DNA from: Edaphochlamys debaryana
Lineage: Eukaryota > Chlorophyta > Chlorophyceae > Chlamydomonadales
DNA: 64,000 nucleotides
Direction of reading: 5' to 3'
NCBI GenBank assembly: GCA_016858145.1
Contig: JAEHOE010000085.1
Span: forward strand, 496,001-560,000
The notes beneath the pieces were generated by a model that was not told where the DNA came from, made no database searches, and saw only the letters and a program-made list of their open reading frames with translations. This document shows, one piece after another, positions 1-12,163 of this stretch. The position numbers were made by a program, and so were the translations under genes. How positions within the stretch are numbered: position 1 is the stretch's first letter; every line of letters begins with the position of its first letter.

Positions 1-160
1 AGCTGCCTCTCCAGGGCTGCCTGCGTTCCGGCCCCAGCCCAGGCTTCTCCGCCGCTCACCGCCAGGATGGCCTTGAGGTTGGCTTTGTCGGCCAGGAGCT
101 GCTCCGCCGTGAGCTTGAAGCGGTCGAGCAGCTTGGCAAAGGCCGCCTCCTGTCAGGCAG
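1..160. repeat. Duplicated exon block of the FAS1 gene, copy 1 (partner 2562-2721)
   Basis: Bases 1-160 match 2562-2721 with no difference seen, including intron sequence on both sides of the 149-60 exon. A second matching stretch, 295 to about 500, pairs with 3541 to about 3746 with only a few differences. The offset changes from 2561 to 3246 between the two stretches because the TIR element at 2827-3467 sits in the second copy only. Confidence 0.85.
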
Positions 161-3100
161 CGGCAGTAGCGGGAGAGGAGGGATGAAGGGCGAGAACTAA
201 GGAGAACAGAGCCAGGAGCGCCGAGCGCACGCTATTGATCAGCCCCCTTCACTCAATTACTCCCTTCTCGCCCCTCTCGTCGTCATTTCCCCCCTTCCCG
301 CCGCACTGCGCACGCACCGTTGGCGCCAGCACTGTGACCTTTGCTTTGGGGTCGGTCAGGGTGGCCAGGAAGGCGGGGTCCGAGGCGGCCACCGCGGCCA
401 GCAGCGTGCTGAGCCCCGCGTTGCGGGCCGCCACGGCCACGGTGGTGGGGAAGGGGATGAGCACGGCGTCGATGACGTGCACGACGGACCTGGGGAGGGA
501 GGGGCGGGGACAGGTGGGACGGGGAGGTTATGGAGGGCGGATGAGGGGTGGTATCTGATATCCAGATATTGTGACCCCGCCACACACGCACGGTGCGTGG
601 GACCCCAGTGACCCCAGCTGCTCACCTCGGGCCCGGGCCGATGGGCACGTCAGGGATCACAACCTTGGCGTCGATGCCCCCCACAGAAGACACCTTGACG
701 CCGCCGCCACCGCCGGGGGCCACCGTCAGGCTCTTGCCATCCCTGCGGGTCCAGCATGCACGTTGCACCGGAATAATGGGATGGAGACGCACACCACCAA
801 CCCCGCCCGACGGGAAGCCTTGGCTAGCTTGCAGATGCAGATACGGCATGCACTCACAGCAGCGTGGGCGCGCCAATCGTGGTGGTGATGGCCGAGCTCG
901 GCACCACACGAGGGACGACGTGGTAGCGCAGGATCTCCCCCAGCACGGTCGGGTTGGCCAGCAGCGCAGACGCCGAGATGCCCAGGGAGGTCAGGGTGGC
1001 ATTGAAGCCGTCCTGAAGGGCGGGGCATGGGCGGGGCGAAAGGGCGGGTGGCATGTTCATGGCAGCAAGGGGTAGCACGTACACAGGCAAGGTGCCATGC
1101 GTAGGCCTGAAGAAGGGCCAAACACATGTCTAAAAGAGGGGACTCCGCCATCACTCACGTTGGTGGGGGCAAACACCGTGACGGCCAAGTCGGGGTTGCT
1201 GAGGGTGGCGGTCAGGCCGGCCGCCTCAACGGCCGCAAGCAGCGTGCTGAGGGCAGGGGTGCGGGAGGCAGCCTGCGGAGGAAGCGCACCATGAGGGGCG
1301 GGGCACAGCCACGTTTGGCTCGGCGTCTCACAGGTAGTCCCTTGTCCCAACCTTGACCCTTTCGATTGGGCTCCCTCCCTGGACCCACTCGTGGAGCCGA
1401 CCATGCCGACCCGACATCATATCGAACGCTTCCCCATCCCCGGCATATGCATGCATGCAGGTTCCATGCCCCTCCTCTCCTGCCCGCCCAGCCCTCCCCG
1501 CCCCCCTCACCGCCGCCACGCTGGTGAAGAAGGGCAGCAGCACTCGGTCGATCACGTGCACCACGGAGCGGCCGCCGGGGAGGTCGGCGCGCACGACCAG
1601 GGCGTCAGAGCCCACCGAGCTGACCTTGACCTCGCCACCCGGGCCGCGGACAACGGTCAGGCTGGAGCCGCTCAGGAGGGTCTGGACCGCGGTGGGAGTG
1701 GTGGGTACGGCAGATGCCGGCACGACACGACCCAGCACGTGGTACGTCAGGATGGGCACCAGGCCGCTGCCCAGACCCAGCAGCCCACGTGCGGTGGTGT
1801 TGAGGCTGGCGGCAAGTTCAGTGAAGGCCTGTGTGAGGCATGAGGAGAAGCGGAGGAAGAGGTAAGCAAGGGTGCCAGGCCTCCACCTCAGCAGGGCGAG
1901 GTGGGAGCTCGCTAGGGGGTACATGTCAATCCAATGGACGACAGGTCCACAGGCACGTGAGCTTGCATAGCGTGTCCCTCACCTCGTCGTTGGGCGCAAA
2001 CAGCGTGGCGTCCAGGGCCGTGCTGTTGAGGGTCGAAGCCAGGCCCGCGGCATCCACGGCGGCCTTGAGCACGGTCAGGCCGTTGGCGCTGAGGGCGGCG
2101 TACACGCTGGGCGGAGCAGCGCTGGGCTCCTTGAGGGTGACCTCCGCCGGCAGCAGCACGTCGTCGATCACGTGCACCTGGGCGGTGCCCAGGTTGACGG
2201 CAACGTCCGCCACAACCACCTTGGCCTGGGACTTGGCGGCGGTGAAGGTGACCGAGGAGCCCTGCTTGACCACGGTCAGGGGGCCGCTGGGGAGGGCAGG
2301 CGGCAGGGAGAGGGGGGGCAGGTGGGCGGGGCACGTGGGCAGGGCCTCTTTTGAAGAGGAGAGGTTTATGTCCGGAAGACCCTATTTCCTTGCATCACAG
2401 TCTCCCGCCCTCTCATCCCCGCCACCGCCCACTCACCCGCCCAGGGTGATGAGCGTCTGTCCGTTCCGCAGGTCAGCAGCCTTGGCCGCAACGCCAGGGA
2501 TCACGTGGGCCTGTGGAGAGGCGGCGCGGGCATAGCATGGCGTGAGGTGTGATCAGGCCCAAGCTGCCTCTCCAGGGCTGCCTGCGTTCCGGCCCCAGCC
2601 CAGGCTTCTCCGCCGCTCACCGCCAGGATGGCCTTGAGGTTGGCTTTGTCGGCCAGGAGCTGCTCCGCCGTGAGCTTGAAGCGGTCGAGCAGCTTGGCAA
2701 AGGCCGCCTCCTGTCAGGCAGGACAGGAGGGAGGGACCAAGGGTGAGGACTCACCACAGCAGGGCCAGGAATGCCGAGCACACGTTGATCATCAGCCCCC
2801 CTGCTCTCAGTTCTTCTGAGCTCCAAGGGGGCGTTTACATAATGGGGCGATCATATGCGCACCGGGGTTCGCGCGGGGTTCGGGTGAACCCTACTCACAC
2901 GTGCCGTTCGGGCACGCCCGAACCCCGACCGAGGAACCTTCATTGGGTGCTCTTCTTTTGCTTCAGCAACGCTTCTTCGGCTTTTCTGCATCCATGACCG
3001 CCTCGTCCGGCTCCGGCCAGTCGCAATACGCCTGCCCGGTGCTTCCGCAGAGCCTGAAATTGCCTCTGGATCAACCTATGTTTATCATTATCAAGGACAG

Positions 3101-5634
3101 CTGATATCTGTAGCGTCGGCGTTGATGCGGCCCGGCGTGTGACGACCCGAGCTATACCATTGCCCAAGAGCGACCATTGATAGCTCATAAGTGTAAAGCT
3201 GCTTAAGGCTGGGAGCTGAAGCCATGAAGGTCGGCGGTCAAGTCACAAAGTCGCGACAGGCCCATGCAATTTTGGCGCGATCTGGTCTACACAATGTGTC
3301 CGAAGGCTATGGGAGCAGGGGCGCCTTTAGGGGCGCCTGCAACGTGGTGTACGAACCCCACACGACATGACGCGATGCCGGGTTCGCCGGCAGCGGGGTT
3401 CGAACGGGGTCCGTGCGGGGTTCGACCCGAACCCCGTCGACGAACCCCGTCACATGTGAACACCCCCTGAGTGAGCGTGCTCTGAGATGCAGCCTCTATT
3501 TCCGTCCCCCATGCATCTCCCTCCAGTCTGTCCCCCACCCTTCCCGCCGCACTGCGCACGCACCGTTGGCGCCAGCACTGTGACCTTGGCCTTGGGGTCG
3601 GTCAGGGTGGCCAGGAAGGCGGGGTCCGAGGCGGCCACCGCGGCCAGCAGCGTGCTGAGCCCCGCGTTGCGGGCCGCCACGGCCACGGTGGTGGGGAAGG
3701 GGATGAGCACGGCGTCGATGACGTGCACGACGGACCTGCGGAGGGAGGGGCGGGGACATGAGGAGCATGCACTACACGAGTTCCCCGCGACGTCACTGCC
3801 GACAGGCCCTGGCTCTTACCGCGGGCCTGGACCGATGGGCACGTCTGCAGTGGTGACTTTAGCCTCAATGCCACCGAAGGAGGAGACCCTGACTACCTTG
3901 ACGCGGCCAGAACTTCGCGCGAAGGTCAAGTTTCGTCCAGACCTGCGACGGTTCAAGGGGTTGGGTAGCCTGGAGAGCCGTGAAGCAGATCTGCCAAGCA
4001 GGTCCGCCCATGGCACCCATACTCACAGCCAGGTGCGTGCGTTGATGGGTCGGGCATAAGAGAAGCTCAGCACGCGCTGAGGCAAGACGTGGTAGCGCAG
4101 AATGTCTCCCAGTAAGGCCGGGTTGGCTAGCAGCGCCGAAGGCGCGATACCCAGGGCTGTGAGAGTTGCATTGAAGGCTTTCTGCGGCGGGGATTGGCAG
4201 AGATGTCGGGGAGCCGGAGGGTGAACGCTTGGCCGCAGGTGAATCTAGCTCGCTTACAGCAACGGCGGCCAAGGGCTGAATTGCAGTGGACCCTGTATCT
4301 CACGTTGGTGGGTGCAAAGACGGTGACGCGCAGAGTGGGGTCGCTCAGGGTGGTGGTGAGGTTGGCGGCCTCGACAGCCGCAAGCAGCGTGCTGAGGGAC
4401 GGGGTGAGCCCAGCTGCCTGCTCAAGGACGAGGGGGCCGGGTCGCCGGGAGGGGTCAATAGGCAAACATGCGAGCAGGATGGCAGGCGGTAAGGCTACCC
4501 CGCCATCCCCCCGCCCCCGACCCCGCCCCTGCCCGCCGGCCTCCCCTCTGCCCGCCTGGCCGCCTGGCCCCTCGCCGCCCTCACGTGTGCGATGTTCTTG
4601 TAGAAGGGCAGGAGTACGGAATTGATAATGTGAATAACGCTGCTGCCTGCAGTCACATCTGCGCGTGTGACCGTGGCGTTGGAGGCCAGGGCGCGGACAA
4701 CGATGGCGCCCGTGCTTGCGGTCTTGCTGAGCGTGAGGCTGCGACCGGTACTGGATTTGGGGAAAGGCGGGGGCACAGGGGAAGAGGAGAGGTCGGAATC
4801 GTGGGGTTGTGCGCTTGACATGAAAGTACCGCACATGTGACGACATACGGCGCGCAGTTTGCCTGCCGGGTCCAAGACCTGCTGCTGACCCCTGGCCCGG
4901 GGCCCCTGACAAGCCCCCCCGGACAGGGCGCACGGGTGTACAAACTGCTGGGTGGTGCCGGCCCGGAACGCCGAACAGCCCTGAAGAACTGCTGTCCCTA
5001 CCTCAGGTAGGCTCTGCTACCCAACTCACAGCAACGTGCGATAGGTGGAGGTGCCATTGGGGATGGCCCCGGAGAGCAGCTTGTTGTTGGGCAGCACGTG
5101 GTAGCGGATCAGCGGCGACAACTGGGTTCCCAGCAAGGGCAGATCCGTCGCAGAGATTTGCAACTCGGACAAGAACGTGCGCCAAGCCTGCAAAATACGC
5201 ACACAGGGCCGGGGCTGAGGTGAGAGGGAGCGGGCAGGGAAGCTCCCGGCAGGGGAGGGGGAACGGCGAGGGGGCGCGCGAGCGAGGGGTGAGGGAGGGG
5301 TGAGGGAGGGCGATCGGAAACAACCCGGCACGGTTTGTAACAGCACGCGCTGGTCTGTACACGCACGCGCTCGAACGCACCGCGTCGGTGGGCGCAAACA
5401 GCGTCGCGTTGTTTAGGCTTGCCACCTGAGTCGATATGCCTGCGACCGGCGTGTGGTTAACGCCTTACCAGGCCAACCGAACCGAACGCGTCGACAGCGA
5501 CGCCTCTCACCAGCCGCGTTCATGCTGGTCTGAAACAGGGAAGCATTGGCTTCTCCGAGAGCAGAGTAGAGATCTGTCTGGGCCAGCACGCCAGCGGCGA
5601 GGAGCAGAAGCGAGCCTGCGCGAGGTAAGGGCAA
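1..5634 (-). CDS. Multi-FAS1 (fasciclin) secreted adhesin, 3' end outside window
   Basis: Likely cell-wall/matrix adhesion protein of the fasciclin family (the family of Volvox algal-CAM). Start chosen at 5634 because it opens with a signal peptide (MPLPRAGSLLLLAAGVLAQ). Seventeen exons join in phase: 5634-5511, 5439-5381, 5187-5030, 4750-4585, 4417-4304, 4181-4027, 3942-3820, 3735-3564, 2710-2621, 2510-2437, 2286-1983, 1828-1511, 1272-1159, 1012-858, 742-626, 489-318, 149-60 (835 residues so far). They encode five complete FAS1 domains and the start of a sixth. Each has an H1-type motif (ATLFAPTDA, VTVFAPTN, VTVLAPT, ATLFAPNDE) and an H2-type motif (HIINSVLLPF, HVIDAVLIPF, HVIDDVLLP, HVIDRVLLPF). 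The last visible exon ends at a GTGAG donor, so the gene runs past base 1. Exons 5-9 and 13-17 are a duplicated block. The family assignment is firm; the adhesive role is inferred. Confidence 0.88.
2827..3467. mobile_element. Small TIR element (MITE-like) in a FAS1 intron
   Basis: A 641 bp block bounded by imperfect inverted termini. The left end is GGGGGCGTTTACAT; the reverse complement of the right end is GGGGGTGTTCACAT. Subterminal parts are rich in GGGGTTCG and its complement, which form local palindromes at about 2862-2935 and 3380-3450. No coding capacity is seen. The homologous intron of the duplicated exon block (150-317) lacks it, which defines it as an insertion. No clear target-site duplication was seen, so the superfamily is open. 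Confidence 0.55.
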
Positions 5635-7755
5635 TCGAGCAATTCAGGGAACGTCGGAAGTCGCCACACGCGACGCGCGCGCCCCCAGCAGTCCGTTAAC
5701 ATTTTGACACTACATTATGTTGATACGGGCATATGGGCTGCTGAACGCGTACCCGCGAGGACTCGCAAGGATGACGCCATTGCTGTTTCTTGCTTTCGCC
5801 GCCGGAACATGTCTTCGACCTACGAGGCCGCGCACCAGGGGATGGTTATAAGTAGGCCTGGCTATACGAAAGGAATCGAGTCAACTTGTGGTTGGAGGCT
5901 CGGTCAGGCTCTGTCGCCGGCCCAGGTCTGACAGAAAGGGACAGGATCCAGTCCGGTCCAACGCCCAACGGGCCCCCCAACGGTCTCTGCATCCACAGCA
6001 TAATTAAACATAGGCGAGGCCTCTGAGCGCTGCATTACACCCGAAGTATCCCTGTCCGGACCACGATAGGTGACGCCATGGGCGACAAGTGATGACGCCA
6101 CCGGCAGACGCAGCTTCGTCGCAGGGAGCGGCTTTCGAGGCCTGAGCTACGTGGGCTCCCTCGCACTTCCCCTCGGGCTTTCGTAGAATTCTCTGCGCTC
6201 AAAACGTTCCCCACCCTTCGGCCACCCTGAGGAGGGGAGGCGGGCTGGTTGGCGACCGGTACACAGCAACACAGGCGGCCACGTTATTCAGGAGCCCCCA
6301 GCAGCCCCAGAAAGTTAGTGAGGCGGTTGGGGGACGGACAGTTGGTATGCAACTGCAAGACGTGCAGCCCGCCAAAAAAGAGGAGCGCACGCTGGGGCCC
6401 TCTGGCGTCACGCGCGGCCGCAGGGGTCGCCCGGGGGTGCGCGTCTGCAAGCCCCTGGTGAAGGTTTACGAGTCTTGGTGTCACCGCACCAGCGTGGGCT
6501 TTACCCTTGCCCGTCGCATTCAGGAATGACTCCTGTGTTGCCTTCTTGTTGGGATATTGCGGAGCGTGCGTTGGCGGAAGGCCCCGCACATTGTGGGCAG
6601 AGACTGGCTCGGGTGCGGAGCACCCCACCCGGGGGCACTCTGGACCGAGACTCTGGATTGGTGGACCGGGAGATATAGTAATGCTGGATGCACTCGAATG
6701 AATTGCTGGTGTGCACTCGAGAGGATCAGGGATGACAAGTGCCATTCAAGGACAAGCCCCGTGTGCCCCGTGCGCGTGGCCCAAACTGTATGGCTTGAAG
6801 TTGTTGGAGCGCCCACCACCTACCAAGCGAGGCCTCAGGGCTCAGGCCAGCTCAACTCCAGACCACCTCCCATGTCAATACTCAGCCGAAGACGTAAGAG
6901 GTAGGGCTTCGCTGCCAAACGGCACGAGGCCCGCCCGGCCTGGTTGGAGAGTGACCCTCCGGCAGGCAGGACACAGATGCACACGCACTCAGGTCCAACT
7001 GCCCCCCGGTAGGTTTGCCTTCCTGGCAAAATCATAGTTACTGCAACTCATATCACTATCTATCGTAGTACGCATCGCGCAGCCTGCAGACCGTCAGCTG
7101 AAGAACGCTCGGGACCGGCAATACAGGGGTACGGGCACCGGTAAGACAGCCAACCGTGTGCTACCGCAATGCCCAGTCAACATCAACAGGACATCGTACT
7201 CGGAACAGTGGCTTCCCATCAAATAACCGACGCAGGATACGCGCCCTCCACAGCCTGCTAAGGTATACCGCTGATTGGTAGGATGGTCACACGCACACCG
7301 CGACTCACGCTTCAGTCCATAACCACGCAGGCACGCACGCCAACACGGGGCTCAGCCCAAAAAGTCATGTGTGCGTCATCACGCTCACTCAAGCCCCAAA
7401 GTTGCGTACCGGAACACATCCCGGCACTGCTTATGCGACGCGATGTCACCCAATTGTTCAACGCCCCCTTCACCGCCTATGTATCCCGCCAGAACTGCAC
7501 CTCAACGCGCCCTGGCCGTCTTGGGCGTCGCTGGGCTGGAAGGCGCCATACCGGTACCCGAAGCTTGCGGCGGCTGGTGGCACGCTGCTCTGCATCCCTG
7601 ATGGTCCTCCGGTCCCCCTGAGCTCCTTTCACTGCTTATCGAGCCTCGTACGCAGTCAGCGTCAACCCTCCCCATGCAGAGTCAACATGAGTCAACATTC
7701 CCAGCCATGCACCCCTAATAGCTCCGCATGCAGGTGCCTGCAAGTCAAGCCGTCA
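5635..7755. other. Intergenic, no gene recognised
   Basis: This stretch separates the start of the FAS1 gene from the 3' end of the DEP-domain gene, both on the minus strand. No reading frame with family motifs or sustained codon bias was found. It should hold the FAS1 promoter and the 3' UTR of the DEP gene. A minus-strand TGTAA (6035-6039) is a possible but distant polyadenylation signal. Confidence 0.6.
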
Positions 7756-10700
7756 TCACTCCCCCGGCACGCCGACGTGCACCGCGGGGGCTGCGGCCGC
7801 GGCTAGGGACGCCGTCGCCGACTTGTCCTTCCGTACCGTCAGTCGCTTTGCAGCCTCGATGCACCGCTTGGCCATGCCGCCGCCGCCCTTGCTGCTCGCC
7901 GTGCTGCCGCCGGTCAGCGTCCGGCTCTCGGACGCCTCCCCGTCAAACCCGCCGTCCAAAGACCTGCCGCCGCTCTCCAGCGCGCCCTTACCGCTGACGG
8001 TCCGGTGCACTCTGGAGTAGGTCGACGGCAGCGGCGGCGAGCCGCCAGCGCCGTCGTCGTCCGCCGCCTCTGCGGCGGCGGCGGCGGCGGACCCAACGCC
8101 AGCTTCGCTGTGGCGTGCCGGCCGCGACTTCCATGACAGGCCCAGGCCGGTGCTGCTGCGCCGCCGCGGCGCGGGTATCGGAATTGCGCTCGAGGCACCG
8201 CCGGCGGCGGCGGCGGGGCCGGCGGCGGGGGCGGGGGCGGGGGCGGCGGCGGGGGCGGGGGCAATGGCGGCGGCGGACCCGCTCTCGGAGGAGAGGGCCG
8301 AGGACGGCGTCGCCTGCTCGGGCTCCTCCGGGTGGCGGCGGGCAGAGGTCGTGCCGGCAGCGGCAAACTCGCCGCCGCCGGCCACGCCGGAGGTGGCGGC
8401 GGAGGCCGCGACGGAGGCCGCGACGGACAGACTGGCGCTGCTTCGTGACGACGCCACCGCCGCCGGCACTGCCGCCGCCATTACCGGCGGCGCAGCTGCC
8501 GCCGCCCTTTCCGGCGCTGGCGGAGCCACCGACGACGCCGCCACGACCGTCAACGACGTCGTGCGCAGCTTCCCCGCCGCCCCCGCCGCCGGCGCCGACG
8601 CCGACGGCAGCAGCAGCGGTGCGCGCGGCTTCTCACCCGCCGGCAGCGACACGGACCCGAGCACCATGTCCGTCGCCGACCTCCGAGGCACGCCGTTGCC
8701 CCAGCCCGCGCCCGCGCCGGCCCCGGCCCCGCCGCTTCCCGCGCCCAGCCCCGGCCCCAGCCCCGCCGCTTTCCCTGCGCTGCCGCTCGAGCCCTCGCGG
8801 CCGCGGACCGACTCTGCCACGTCAGCGCAGGATTTGGGCTGCGTCAGGGCCATGAGCGCCAGAAGTGTGACCGCGACCGCCATAAGGATGCCCCACAGCG
8901 CGCCCCTGCCGCCGCCGTTGGCCCACGTCAGCAGCGCCTGCTGCAGCACGCAGCCGCACAGGCCCAGGCACAGCACGCGCATCGCGACGGCCTGCTGCAG
9001 AGCTCCCTCTGCGACGGCGACCAGGTTGGCGGAGGCGGTGGCGGAGGCGGCAGCCGCCGCGAGCGTGGTCTTCACCTCCGCCAGCTCGGCCCGCAGCTGC
9101 GCCACGTCAGCCGCCATGCCGTCCGACGTGGCGCGCTGCGCCTCCGCCGCCTGCTGGATGCGGGTGACGCGCGTCTGCAGGGACTGCAGGTGGCCTGCGA
9201 GGGGCGGAGGGAGGGGGAGGGAGAGAGGAAGAGAGGGGTGTTGGAGAACCGGGGAAGGGAGCTGGGGCGGCCTGAGGACTACCAGGATGGGCGCCGCAGC
9301 CTCCGGACCATACCCGGCGCCAGAGCCCATTAGCCACTCCACTCCGCGGCGGCCCTGCCTCACCGGCGCGCGGCAGCGCCAGCTCCGATGCGTTCCTCCC
9401 CAAAAGCCCCGCTGCCCACCTGTGACGACCTGCTTGGTCCGCTCCATGCGCGTCTCGGGCAGCAGCCTCAGGCCGCCCTTGTCCGATGCCGCCCCCGGTC
9501 CGATGCCCAGGCTGCAGACTTGCGGGCCGGGGGCCCCGGCAGTCGAGGGGCCGCTGAGCACGTCGGCTGCGGCCTCCAGCGTACTCGCCTGCGGAGGACG
9601 AAGTGGGTCGCGCATGGGAGGTTGAAACCTGTAGGACTTGCCACCATGAGACAAGCTGAAGCCACCCCATCGGCAGCAGCGTGTGCACGCACACGAATGT
9701 CTCTGCAGTGGCGCCACGGACTTCATCCCGGACACCAAACCCGGCTTACCGAGGCGGCCGCTCGTGCTGACGCCGTGCGAGGCGTGACCGGGGGCGAGCC
9801 GCCACCGCTGGAGGAGCGTTTGACCGGCGACCGGGCAGGGTCACCATCCGCGCCTGCCGCGTCCGCCCCTGGGCAAGGGGCCTGCACCGCCGCTCCCGCA
9901 TTCATGGACACAGAGCCCAGCCCCTCATCCTCCGCGAACCTGTGGGGGGTGCGAGGGCAAGTTCGGGCGTAAGGACACCTGCTCCGTGACGGGGCTGGAG
10001 ATACAACGCAAGCTCCCAGCCAGCCGCTCTGCACAGGAGCATCGGGGCCCATGCCATGCGTCCTTCAGTGCACCATGACGGCTTCACGGAGCCAAGATCC
10101 CTGCAGCAGTATCTTGCCTGTAGTAGAGGTTGTCATCCTGCGGATAAGGATAAGGGTGCGGACAAAAAGGCAAGGCAAGTAAGACTCTGTGCACTCGATA
10201 CGTGACATTAAGCCCTAGCCAAGGAAGAGCACCTCCAAAGCTCACCTCGAACATGTGCTCGTACAACACGTGGTGGAAGAGGCCGCACTCCATCATGCAG
10301 TTGCCTAGCCTGCGCCCGGGAGGTAGGAGCAGAAGACGGTTTTGGTGGGCACCCCCCGAAACGTCTGGGGAGAAACATGCCCTGCCCCGCAGTGTCGGCA
10401 CCGAGGTCGTGTGTGCTAGGCCTGGGCCCCGACGTCGCTTGTGAGAGCTGAGGACCGAGTCACGCTCCCTGTCACGCCCTGCGCTTGCCTGACAGCGTCG
10501 ATTGGGGTGGCTGCTGCACCCGAGGACACGAGCCATGCAACTGCCTCATGGCCCACGAAGCAGCCCCGATAAGAGCGGAACAGAGCGCGGCGGTCCTTGA
10601 CGCGGACGTTCTGCCGCATAGCCGCGGCCAGCTTGACTAGGTCCTACGCGGGGAGGTACGATGAAAGGGCGGGGGCGGGTGAACGGGCCGGGAGGGGACG

Positions 10701-11146
10701 TAGGCGGGTGCGCGGAGGGGACGTTCTTAGGAGGGGGCGTCCCATGGAGCGGACGTCCCAGGGAGCCGACGTCCCATGGAGCCGACGTCCCATGGAGGAA
10801 GGACGTCCCCTCAGTGGTACGTCCCACAGAGGGGACGTCCCACACTGCCAAAGAACGGGCGTTCCAGAGGAGACGTCCCACACGCGGGCAGGTGCGATTA
10901 GAGGGGGGGGAAAGCTTGCAACGGCGGGTGAGGGCCCGTTCAACGGGCCGGGAGGGGGACGACTCTGGTACGTGGAGCGCTTGTGGCCCCGGCCACCACG
11001 TCGACACAGTTGAGGCGAAGCTTGTTATAGCCAGCCAAATGCGATGCAGGAGCCCGGACGCGCGGCCGCTGGGCCCGGCGCCGAAAGCGGCCGCGCGCGG
11101 CATGAAGTGCAGTGCTTCTCACCTCCACACCCATCGTCCGCGCCAT
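7756..11146 (-). CDS. DEP-domain protein with coiled coil and two hydrophobic segments
   Basis: Seven exons join in phase into 686 residues: 11146-11123, 10643-10489, 10309-10246, 10137-10118, 9939-9750, 9588-9420, 9194-7756. The start encodes MARTMGVE and runs directly into a DEP domain at about residues 9-93. Recognisable DEP elements are the VKDRRALFRSYRGCFVGHEA core, the AVRLGNCMMECGLFHHV helix and the closing EDDNLYYRF. Exon 7 adds a predicted coiled coil (about 210-265) and two hydrophobic segments (about 278-297 and 306-325, the latter WGILMAVAVTLLALMAL). A long Ala/Ser/Pro-rich low-complexity tail follows. DEP domains bind membranes or GPCR/G-protein partners; the specific role here is unknown. 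Introns 2 and 4 require GC donors, because only these restore the conserved DEP sequence. The 16 bp periodic repeat at 10738-10880 lies in intron 1. Confidence 0.82.
10738..10880. repeat. 16-bp-period CGTCCC minisatellite in DEP gene intron 1
   Basis: CGTCCC recurs at 10738, 10754, 10770, 10786, 10804, 10820, 10836 and 10874, mostly in the context GACGTCCCATGGAG. Spacing is 16 bp with one 18 bp step and one degenerate unit near 10858. Both GACGTC and CCATGG are palindromic. Confidence 0.8.
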
Positions 11147-12163
11147 CTTGCTTAACGTTATCGTTATCAGCTATCAGACTACTGGTGATGGTGGCGTAGG
11201 CAAGGCGATGGCCCAGAACTTCTGGAAGACATTTCAGCTCCAGCGATGCGCTTTGCTGGCTACCTGTGCCAAGCGGTGTATAGCAGTAAAGGCCTCACAC
11301 GAGTACACAGCGTGGTGGACGGCCACACCGGGCGTAAACGGGGGCTAACGACTCGCTGACGGGCGCAGTTGACGCACTTGAGCAAGATGACCGGATTGGG
11401 GGCAGCTGCGTCATGCGCGACTTGAGCCTGCCAAGGCCATTCCGATGCCTCATAGACAATACAAATCAAGGAGGCTGCCCAAGGACCCGCAAAAACGGGC
11501 CCGCGAGCAGTTGCCGAGCAGGCCGGTCGCCCCACGGGCCAGGGTAGCTGGCAAGGACGGAAACTGGAACACTGTAAGCCACGCTTCCCGCCAAGCAACC
11601 AAGCTGCAACAATGAGGAGTGTGCAAGCGGGGACAGAGGGGCATATCTCAAGGGGCAGTGAGGGGCTTGGCACGTCTTGGCACGGACCAGCTGGAGGGGG
11701 GCAGCTGGGGGAGACCGGGAAAGGCGAAGTCTGCGCCCCCGTGTCCCACATCGCCCACAGCCTTGCTCGCTCGCAGCGTCTGCTCCCATCATGCAGCTAG
11801 AACTTCTGTAGCTACGCCCACGCAGCTCTGGGCATCGCTAACCGCCTGGCCGCTGGGTCCGCACGTGTTCTTGAGCTCTTGACTCGCCAGCGGAGGCAAA
11901 GGCTTGTTGCCCAACCAAGCTCGTCAAAGTCAAAGCGCTTGCCGATCTTCTTCTCAATGTCCGTTAGATGCTGTGGCCTGATAGCGCGGCACGGGCGCCA
12001 TGCAATCTTAGAAGCGGCGGCAACAACTGGAGTAGCAGCACCAGCAGCATCAGCAACAGACACCAGACACGGCATACCCTCATCGGTCTGACTGCCAGGT
12101 TGGCAGGGACAACAGTGACGAACACCCAGGAGCATGCACCCCCTCATCACCCTGGGCAGCCCC
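11147..12163. other. Intergenic, no gene recognised
   Basis: This is the upstream region of the DEP-domain gene (minus strand). A minus-strand frame at about 11870-12150 has a short protein-like stretch (IEKKIGKRFDFDELGWA). It may belong to the retrotransposon remnant next to it, but it is too short to assign. Confidence 0.45.

Noticed and set aside
8150..9625. 491-codon plus-strand open frame
   Set aside because: It is the antisense of the last exon of the DEP gene. GC-rich coding DNA leaves all frames open; no motif is present and the minus-strand frame carries the coiled coil and hydrophobic segments.
10738..10880. Regularly spaced repeats resembling a CRISPR array
   Set aside because: The period is only 16 bp with no unique spacers, and the host is a eukaryote; it is an intronic minisatellite.
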